NCBI GenBank assembly: GCA_033398695.1
Contig: CM065817.1
Coordinates: 63,538,001-63,602,000, forward strand
DNA: 64,000 bases
Direction of reading: 5' to 3'
Origin: Orobanche coerulescens
Taxonomy: Eukaryota > Streptophyta > Magnoliopsida > Lamiales > Orobanchaceae
Shown: positions 57,162-64,000 of the stretch, piece after piece
How the letters are laid out: every line of letters starts with the position of its first letter
Numbering within the stretch: the stretch's first letter is position 1
Notes under the pieces: model-generated
Seen by the model: only the letters and a program-made list of their open reading frames with translations
Told to the model about the DNA's origin: nothing
Databases searched by the model: none
Made by a program: the position numbers and the translations under genes

Positions 57162-59157
57162 GGCGCTAACTTGTTAAAATGCAGAATATTATAAATGGGA
57201 CAACAACCCGTTTTGGCTTACATTTTACTCGTCCATTCTGCATTCTTGAGAGGCCAGAGAGCTGAAATTATCCTTCTACACACTTAGAACACATCTTGTT
57301 GGTGTTTGTATATTGGTTATCACTTGGAAGTAATCATTGAAGTGGAATAACACCTTGGAGTGGCATACAACCAACCGGAGTCGGATTCTACCCTTCGATT
57401 CAGTGATTTTCATCATATTAAGGTATGTTCAACCTATCTCCAGACTTAGAGTTGGATTCTAAAGAATCGGATGACCATAGTAACGAGATATTGATTTTCA
57501 TAAGTGATTTATCCAAAGTACATCATGTTTGGAATATTGAGATGAATAAGCCTTAAGTACCTTGATTATGATCATCATGATTCGAATCTTATTACATTGA
57601 ATATGTAAAGGAAGCTTCTATCATTGGTAAACCGAATCTAGTAGATGACTTCATAGCAATCTTGGACTAGACTTTAACATCATTATTGTTAGATAAATCT
57701 AAAGGATTGATCATGGAAGGATTTATCTAGCATAGATGGAACGTTTAACAACTTCAGCATGATAATATTTATTGATATAGAGGTGTTGATATCAACCGTT
57801 AAGCCTTTCGAATTGTCGTATGAAGATTTGTAGTCGAAATGGGATATGGTTTTATAATGGTATGCATATCCTCGAATCCGAAGTTGTTGCTATCCGTAAG
57901 ATCATTCATAATCGTATAAACATGATATTCATGGAGGTAACATGAATTATCACGGAAGATTTCATTGTTTTGATCATGATAAGAACAGTTTACTGCCCAG
58001 CAGTAAACTGCCATGCATAGATAGCGCACGCTAAGCTATGAAGAGTAACGTGCGCTATCGAGCACGAGTTAGCGTACGCTACATTTGGTACGTAACGTAC
58101 GCTAGGCCATCGAGGCGAGTCGATCGACTGATCGGTGAAATCTTGACCATGCATAGTTAGCGTCGCTAGGCTTTGCTGTTTGCGTCGCTTATCGAGCAGA
58201 CTTAACGCACGCTACACAGTACTTAGCGTGCGCTAAGCGATTCAGCATTGCATTTTATGAACTTTTGGCCGTAAATCGAATTGTTAAACATTCGTACGAC
58301 GTGAGATAAATCCTATATCATTTCTTTTGTTAAGGTTTGATCTTGTTGCGTGATTGATTGAGGAGGACGACCTTCGAGTGTTCGTTTTCGTGGAAGTATT
58401 GTTCTTGTCTTCAAATCGAGGCAAGTACCTTAATTGTTTTATGTATTGTTGTTATACATACAGTCGTGCATGTATGTCGTTATTGTATGTCCACCTCATA
58501 TTGGTCCGACGGGATCATCGGGGGATCTATGCTAGCGTGCGCTGGATCATTGGACGGGTTTCTCCACCACGGGTTGGTATGACGGGATCATCGTGGGTTC
58601 TAGGCAGTGAATGCTGGATCGCCGGAATTACCATGTGTATGTTATGATATCATGTTGTGATTATCAGTTGTGTATGTCGTTTATGAGTTTCTCGTAGGAG
58701 AAGACTCGTTGGTATTTTGTCGTTTACGTTATTGTTCTTCGTGAGATATGTATAATATGTTGTGGTACTTGTACTAGTATCGTTGTGCTAACCCCTTCGG
58801 GGGTGAACATTTTGTTTATGTTCAGGATTCAGGAGAGCAGGAAAACAACCACTGGAGCTGCATGACGACGAGGGTGCAGAGTGATGTTTCGGCCGGGTTT
58901 ATTTATCTGTGTTTATTCGTTATTTCAATAAGTACTCGAGTACGAAGTCATTTGTGATGGATTTGAATTTGGTGATGTATTATTGAGTTCCTGTTGAACA
59001 ATGTACTTTCAGTATTTGGTAAGAACGGTTGTGTCTTAAATCCGTTATTTCCATTCATTAGTACCTTTTAATGTCTGTTCAATTTTTCAGCCTTGTAAAT
59101 CCTTATGTAAAGGATTTACGGCGCTGTAATATTCCTGAATATATCGGGGGTGTTACA
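57162..59157 (+). repeat. Tekay-like 3' LTR, second part
   Basis: 1996 bp, the counterpart of 39313-41306, with few differences. Most lie in the palindrome cluster (58020-58250) and near 58520-58560. It ends GGTGTTACA at 59157, followed by the target duplication atttt and the resumed array LTR. Confidence 0.9.
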
Positions 59158-59365
59158 ATTTTTGCAATATAAGTGTTCTGTAATGAAATTTTATCATATC
59201 AAAATCGTCGGAACTTTTCGAAATCACTTTCATAAATTCTAAAAATGATCCGTATAATTCATTTTGAAATCTTTTCCTTTTAAGTCCTTCATTTTATGCT
59301 AGGAACGTATCGGTCCAAGTATCAGACAACCTATAAATATTAAAATCAAAATCCATGATCGTTAG
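59158..59365 (-). repeat. Array unit I, resumed LTR scrap
   Basis: Continues the array LTR from 32978 (atttttgcaatataag...gatcgttag) and is cut by the Tat derivative at 59366. The 5' end of this LTR is beyond the insertion and outside the window. Confidence 0.8.
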
Positions 59366-60489
59366 TGTTGTGTCAAGAATTAACACTCTCCGACCGGCGA
59401 TCGCCTCGGAGATCGGGCGACCGAGTCACAGCCGAGCGGCCGAGGCAGAACTGCCGATCAGCGACCAGGCGGCCAGGCCTTAACCCAGCAGACGAGCTCC
59501 ATCGACCAACCGAAGGTCCCAGGACAAGTCTCGGTGCCGAGCGATCGACATCAAATATGATCCTCTCTCGGTACTCGGCGACCGACTCCTGGCGACCGTC
59601 TGGAGATGATCATCTCTCGGCACTTGCCGACCAACCCTTGGTGACCGACCATTGCCGACCCTCAGCAACTGGCCGATGGCGACCTCTAATGACCATCTAG
59701 AGACGACCGCCTCATGTCGATCAGGGCCGATGGCCATCCAGTCGGCAAAGGCCGAGCCTCAAGACTGGCACCACGTGTAAGAGCCGAGACAGGATCCGCA
59801 AATCTCGGATCATTGACCACAGCCTGGCGGAATCTTTCCACCAACCGACAAGCCGCCGAAAGTTGTCAGTAGGGCCGCATGTGACTGACTCCGGACGCGT
59901 GCTGGCTCTTCATTGGACCGCCCAGCTGGCGCCAGCCTCTTCCTTGGACTTTAGCCCGACAGCCGGGGTGATCGCCCCATTATAATATTGGCCGGCAGAC
60001 GATCGCCCCATTATTATAATGGCCGGAAGGCGATCGCCCGCCAGAGGACAAAACTCGGCTGTCCCTATATAAACAAGGCTCCCTGCACTTGGATACTTCT
60101 TCAACTCCCTTCGGATTTCACGCAATACAAAAGCAAAACATCAAGCACTTGGCTATATCCAACTCTTGGACACATCGATCATTCGGTCTTACTTCTCCCG
60201 GCCTCTCTCATCAGGAAGACGATCGGCGGGGACGAAGAACACCGAGCTTCGCTCAAGAGCCGGATTAACAGAGTCTTTTTACACTCATTGTATTTAGATT
60301 TCTCTCATTAATACTTGTATCCACGAATATTTGTATTAATACCATCTCGCGAGAGCATTCAAGCCCGGGCCTAACAAACCCGGCAAATCTTGTATTATTT
60401 ATCTTCTCTCGGAAGTGCTTCCGCAATTGTTGTTTGTTGTCCGTCATCCAGCAGTATTAATCTTCGGATAAATATTTTGGGCAACAACA
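59366..60489 (+). repeat. First LTR of Tat derivative tandem
   Basis: TGTTGTGTCAAG...GGGCAACAACA, 1124 bp. TATA box TATATAAA at 60066-60073. The gttag before it is the presumed target duplication, whose partner lies outside the window. It belongs to the same family as 47189-48346 but is a diverged subfamily: shorter, with different bases around the TATA box. Confidence 0.88.
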
Positions 60490-60491
60490 AT

Positions 60492-60501
60492 TGGCGCTAG
60501 A
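60492..60501 (+). other. Primer binding site, first copy of the tandem
   Basis: TGGCGCTAGA, two bases after the LTR. The second copy is at 63789-63798. Confidence 0.75.
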
Positions 60502-60617
60502 AGAAGGGGATCCAACCCTCAAATTTTTACACCTACCGTCCCGAAGAACACTCACTGTTCTCGGGGCAGATACTTGAAGTGACACTCACTGCACTTCAAA
60601 GAAATCTTTCAGAAATC

Positions 60618-61847
60618 ATGTCTTCCGCCTCCGCGTCGAAGAAAGCTGCTGACCAGCCGGCCAGACCCCCCGCTCCGTCCCAGTCTGAGCCGCAGCCGAT
60701 GGTGGAAGGCAGCCGCCGTGGTCAGAGACGCTCGATCCCGTCCCGGGACGGCGGCCCGAGCCTCTCGCTCGATCAGTTCCGAACCAATGAACAGATCGAA
60801 GAGGCCATAGCCGCCCTTCAGGGGCGACGGAGTGCTCTCAACGCACCTCCCGCTATCACCCCCTCGGCCTCCCGCCGGAAGTCTAAGCGGAAGCTCAAGG
60901 CGTTACTGGCCGAGCGATCACCAGGAGGCTCTCGTCCGCATGAAGAGGCGCTCGGAAGTCGGGGCACCTCTGTCTTCGATCGCCTGGGCAGCGACCCGAC
61001 CTGGCGACTGGGGCAGTCCGGCCCCAGCTACGAGACGACGGAGTTTGAGTCCGTCACCAGGAGCTCTGCCTACCCGGCTCCCAGAAGGCAACCCAGCCGC
61101 TTGGCTCCCGCTCGCCAAATTGCCGAGGTCGGCAGCAGCGGAGTCCGGAGATCGGTACACGATCGCCTCGGCTCCCGCTCCCAAAGCCGATCAGCAAGCA
61201 GCCGAGCCACGACGATTGTCGCATTGCAACGTCAGCTCGACGAAGTGAAAGCGCTCCTGGAATCCAGGGCAGGCGCCATGAAGACGATCACCGAGCCAAG
61301 CGAGCCGCTCGCGATTGACATCGAGCTCGCCCCCGTGCAGCACAGGATCGCTCCCCCGCAAACACCCGTGTACGAGGGGCGATCGGACCCCCAGGTGCAC
61401 CTGAGGAAGTTCAACATCTACATGACCGGGTGTGGGGCATCCGACGCGACCAGGTGCCGAATGTTCCCTATGACGCTGGACGACCTCGCCCACCGGTGGT
61501 ACACCTCATTGCCTTCTCGGTCCATTGGCTCCTTTAACGAGTTGGCGCACGTCTTCATGGAGTACTTCGCCACCAGAGTCGTTCGGCCTGAAGGTCGCCT
61601 TCGCATGATGCAAATCAAGCAGGGAGAAGAAGAGTCCGACTCGGACTACATCGACCGAGTAGACGGGATCATCCTCAACGGCGAGCCCGTAAGCGATGAG
61701 ACCGCCCTCTACGCGGTCCTAGGAGGATTTCAGGGTTTTTCGCCTATGTTCAGGCATCTCACGAAGAACCAACCTACAACCTACGCAGCCTTCCGGGCTA
61801 GAGCCGCAGATTTTCTGGCCAGGCAAAAGTTCCTTCTTAGCCTTTGA
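60618..61847 (+). CDS. gag: Intact gag of the Tat derivative (409 aa), no nucleocapsid
   Basis: ATG at 60618 opens a 410-codon frame without interruption. The N-terminus is basic and Ser/Ala/Pro-rich (MSSASASKKAADQPARP). A helix-forming EQIEEAIAALQGRR and a Ser/Arg-rich linker follow. The retrotransposon Gag capsid-like domain is at about residues 245-405 (YMTGCGASDATRC, LAHRWYTSLPSRS, EESDSDYIDRVDG). It ends RQKFLLSL-stop, exactly where the related gag at 15597 continues into its zinc-knuckle region. The protein would therefore form the capsid lattice but lacks the usual RNA-binding knuckle. It is the only intact sense-strand gene among the elements. Confidence 0.85.
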   Translation: MSSASASKKAADQPARPPAPSQSEPQPMVEGSRRGQRRSIPSRDGGPSLSLDQFRTNEQIEEAIAALQGRRSALNAPPAITPSASRRKSKRKLKALLAERSPGGSRPHEEALGSRGTSVFDRLGSDPTWRLGQSGPSYETTEFESVTRSSAYPAPRRQPSRLAPARQIAEVGSSGVRRSVHDRLGSRSQSRSASSRATTIVALQRQLDEVKALLESRAGAMKTITEPSEPLAIDIELAPVQHRIAPPQTPVYEGRSDPQVHLRKFNIYMTGCGASDATRCRMFPMTLDDLAHRWYTSLPSRSIGSFNELAHVFMEYFATRVVRPEGRLRMMQIKQGEEESDSDYIDRVDGIILNGEPVSDETALYAVLGGFQGFSPMFRHLTKNQPTTYAAFRARAADFLARQKFLLSL

Positions 61848-62700
61848 GCAGCGCGATCGGCGCCCGGACGACGATCTCCCGCCCGATCGCCAATATCGAC
61901 CTACGAATAAAGCGATCGGCAGCCGAGCGACGATCGCCCGTCTTCCGACCCGATCGCCGATCATCACGCTACATCATCAGCAACCCGGTGGACACGATCG
62001 CCATCTACAGTCCAGCATTTAACATGAGGAACTAAGGCTCGCGATTGCCTCCACCGCACATCATAAATCCATGGCCTGCGATCGATGGAACTGCCGCTTC
62101 GGCCATGCAAGGTCCCTTTCGGCCGAGATCGCCCGCCCTTCGTTTAAATACGAGGCCGGCGTAGTCTGAGGGCTCTCCAACATTAATCAGTGGACCCATG
62201 CCACAACCCCGTCTCAACGTACACCGTCGAGGTCGTCCATCTCCATGGCTGGCCGAGGTGGAAGCAGAGCTAACAAGCCGCGGGCGTGGAGTTGATTCAT
62301 CCGACGCTGCCCCGCGCAAGGACTCCTCTAGACCGAGACCGCACGCCCTTCGTTTAAATACGAGGCGAGGAGCAGCCTAACAGAGGACCCTCATAATAAA
62401 GTGAGTCACGAGACACTCAATGTCTTCGCGCACCAAGACACGGTCATGGAGTCGGTCCATCGATCTCCGTGACTGTGCACGATTCCTCAAACAAAGCGAA
62501 ACCACCAAGTTTCCGAGGGGGATCGGCCAATGTTGTTTTTGCAGGTACAAGACCGAAAGATAGCTAGCCAATCGACCATGATAGCCCAAGTCCGAATCCT
62601 AAGTCAGCTCAGCAAGATCGCCTGTCCTCATCCTTACACGATCGCCAGCAAGAACCACCTCGCCCCATGTCTTCAACATAGGAGCAAGATGGGGGGCAAT
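61848..62700 (+). other. 3' non-coding region of the first tandem unit
   Basis: Homologous to 49787-50610: two TTTAAATACGAGGC motifs (about 62145 and 62350), many CGATCG motifs at the start, and GGGGGGCAAT before the next LTR. No gene seen. Confidence 0.6.
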
Positions 62701-63786
62701 TGTTGTGTCAAGAATTAACATTCTCCGACTGGCGATCGCCTCGGAGATCGGGCGACCGAGTCACAGCCGAGCGGCCAGGCCTTAACCCAACAGACGAGCT
62801 GCATCGACCAACCGAAGGTCCCAGGACAAGTCCCGGTGCCGAGCGATCGACATCAAATACGATCGTCTCTCGGTACTCGGCGACCGAATCCTGGCGACCG
62901 TCTGGAGACGATCATATCTCGGCACTTGCCGACCGACCCTTGGTGACCGACCATTGCCGACCCTCAGCAACTGGCCGATGGCGACCTCTAATGACCATCT
63001 AGAGACGACCGCCTCATGTCGATCAGGGCCGATGGCCATCTAGTCAGCAAAGGCCAAGCCTCAAGACTGGCACCACGTGTAAGAGCCGAGACAGGATCCG
63101 CAAATCTCGGATCATTGACCACAGCCTGGCGGAATCTTTCCACCAACCGACAAGCCGCCGAAAGTTGTCAGTAGGGCCGCATGTGACTGACTCCGGACGC
63201 GTCTTTGGCTCTTCATTGACCGCCAGTGGGCGCCTCTTCCTTGGACTTTAGCCCGACAGCCGGGGTGATCGCCCCATTATAATATTGGCCGGCAGACGAT
63301 CGCCCCATTATTATAATGGCCGGAAGGCGATCGCCCGCCACAGGACAAAACTCGGCTGTCCCTATATAAACAAGGCTCCCTGCACTTGGATACTTCTTCA
63401 ACTCCCTTCGGATTTCACGCAATACAAAAGCAAAACATCAAGCACTTGGCTATATCCAACTCTTGGCCACAGCGATCATTCGGTCTTACTTCTCCCGGCC
63501 TCTCTCATCAGGAAGACGATCGGCGGGGACGAAGAACACCGAGCTTCGCTCAAGAGCCGGATTAACAGAGTCTTTTTACACTCATTGTATTTAGATTTCT
63601 CTCATTATTACTTGTATCCACGAATATTTGTATTAATACCATCTCGCGAGAGCATTCAAGCCCGGGCCTAACAAACCCGGCAAATCTTGTATTATTTATC
63701 TTCTCTCGGAAGTGCTTCCGCAATTGTTGTTTGTTGTCCGTCATCCAGCAGTATTAATCTTCGGATAAATATTTTGGGCAACAACA
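62701..63786 (+). repeat. Second LTR of Tat derivative tandem
   Basis: 1086 bp, closely related to 59366-60489 but about 38 bp shorter. Some differences are losses at CAG/CTG sites (63200-63235). TATA box at 63363-63370. It is followed by a primer site, so it acts as a 5' LTR for the next unit as well. Confidence 0.88.
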
Positions 63787-63914
63787 ATTGGCGCTAGAAG
63801 AAGGGGATCCAACCCTCAAATTTTTACACCTACCGTCCCGAAGAACACTCACTGTTCTCGGGGCAGATACTTGAAGTGACACTCACTGCACTTCAAAGAA
63901 ATCTTTCAGAAATC

Positions 63915-64000
63915 ATGTCTTCCGCCTCGCCGAAGAAAGTGGCGACCACCGGCGGACCCCGCTCCGTCCCGCCCGAGCGCGGCCGATGGTGGAAGGCAGC
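63915..64000 (+). pseudogene. gag: Start of a second gag, cut by window edge
   Basis: ATG at 63915 (MSSAS-like) begins a copy of the gag at 60618. Within 86 bases it already has several small deletions relative to it (63930-63995), giving a frameshifted start, if the base calls are right. Confidence 0.7.

Larger units (their letters stand above)
32979..59157 (+). mobile_element. Tekay/Del-like chromovirus with nested insertions
   Basis: Flanked by target duplication atttt (32974-32978 and 59158-59162) inside array unit I. LTRs are TGTAATATCC...GGTGTTACA. Each is split by a Galadriel-like element at the same internal point, giving 376 + 1994 bp (5') and 376 + 1996 bp (3'). The internal region 41307-46229 (4.9 kb) holds gag and pol in the order gag, PR, RT, RNH, IN, chromodomain. 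Without the nested elements it would be about 9.7 kb. The C-terminal chromodomain type ([18 protein letters not shown]) and GGGACGAAAC before the LTR point to the Tekay/Del lineage. Confidence 0.9.
59366..64000 (+). mobile_element. Gag-only Tat derivative in tandem LTR-gag-LTR-gag form (runs off window)
   Basis: LTR 59366-60489, internal 60490-62700, LTR 62701-63786, then a primer site and a second gag start from 63787 to the window end. An ordinary element would end with the second LTR and a target duplication. Instead TGGCGCTAG and another gag follow, so at least two internal regions share an LTR. Such forms arise by recombination between LTRs of adjacent or circular copies. Confidence 0.82.

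Overview
The window is eukaryotic, from a repeat-rich (probably pericentromeric or otherwise heterochromatic) part of a flowering-plant genome. The evidence is wall-to-wall Ty3/gypsy LTR retrotransposons with plant-type features: chromoviruses with initiator-tRNA-Met-type primer sites (TGGTATCAGAGC), and a Tat-clade element with two RNase H domains and an antisense spliced gene. No single-copy host gene, rRNA, tRNA gene or CRISPR array was found. The species cannot be named from the sequence.

Layout. (1) 1-2110: degraded LTR fragments, including a 345-bp inverted repeat (260-604 / 1171-1515) and the 3' end of a plus-strand LTR. (2) 2111-14503 and 26624-32978, with a last scrap at 59158-59365: a tandem array of ~2.27-kb units. 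Each unit is a ~1.55-kb minus-strand LTR plus a ~0.72-kb internal segment that keeps only the PBS side and the polypurine side of a chromovirus-like element (LTR-int-LTR-int...). (3) 14504-26623: a 12.1-kb Tat element inserted into the array with a 5-bp target duplication (gagtg). Its sense gag-pol is broken by five in-frame stops and a frameshift. It carries an apparently intact 822-codon antisense gene in four exons. (4) 32979-59157: a Tekay/Del-like chromovirus inserted into the array (target duplication atttt). Both of its LTRs are interrupted at the same position by a Galadriel-like chromodomain element in the same orientation (33355-39312 and 46606-57161). The second of these is itself interrupted by a gag-only Tat derivative (47189-51768, target duplication tagtc). 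(5) 59366-64000: another gag-only Tat derivative arranged LTR-gag-LTR-gag and running off the window.

Order of events inferred from nesting: the LTR-derived array is oldest. The Tat element, the Tekay element and the terminal Tat derivative landed in it independently. The Galadriel-like element sits inside the Tekay LTR, and the youngest visible insertion is the Tat derivative at 47189-51768 (both LTRs 1158 bp). Pol functions are inactivated in every sense element. The gag-only elements lack both nucleocapsid and pol, so they would depend on a relative such as the 14504-26623 family for enzymes.

The observations most worth a second look are: the identical nested insertion in both Tekay LTRs, with a shared frameshift; the open, spliced antisense gene inside a dead element; the retrotransposon-derived satellite; and a pattern of sequence loss at CAG/CTG sites that may be a base-calling artefact and would affect frameshift calls.
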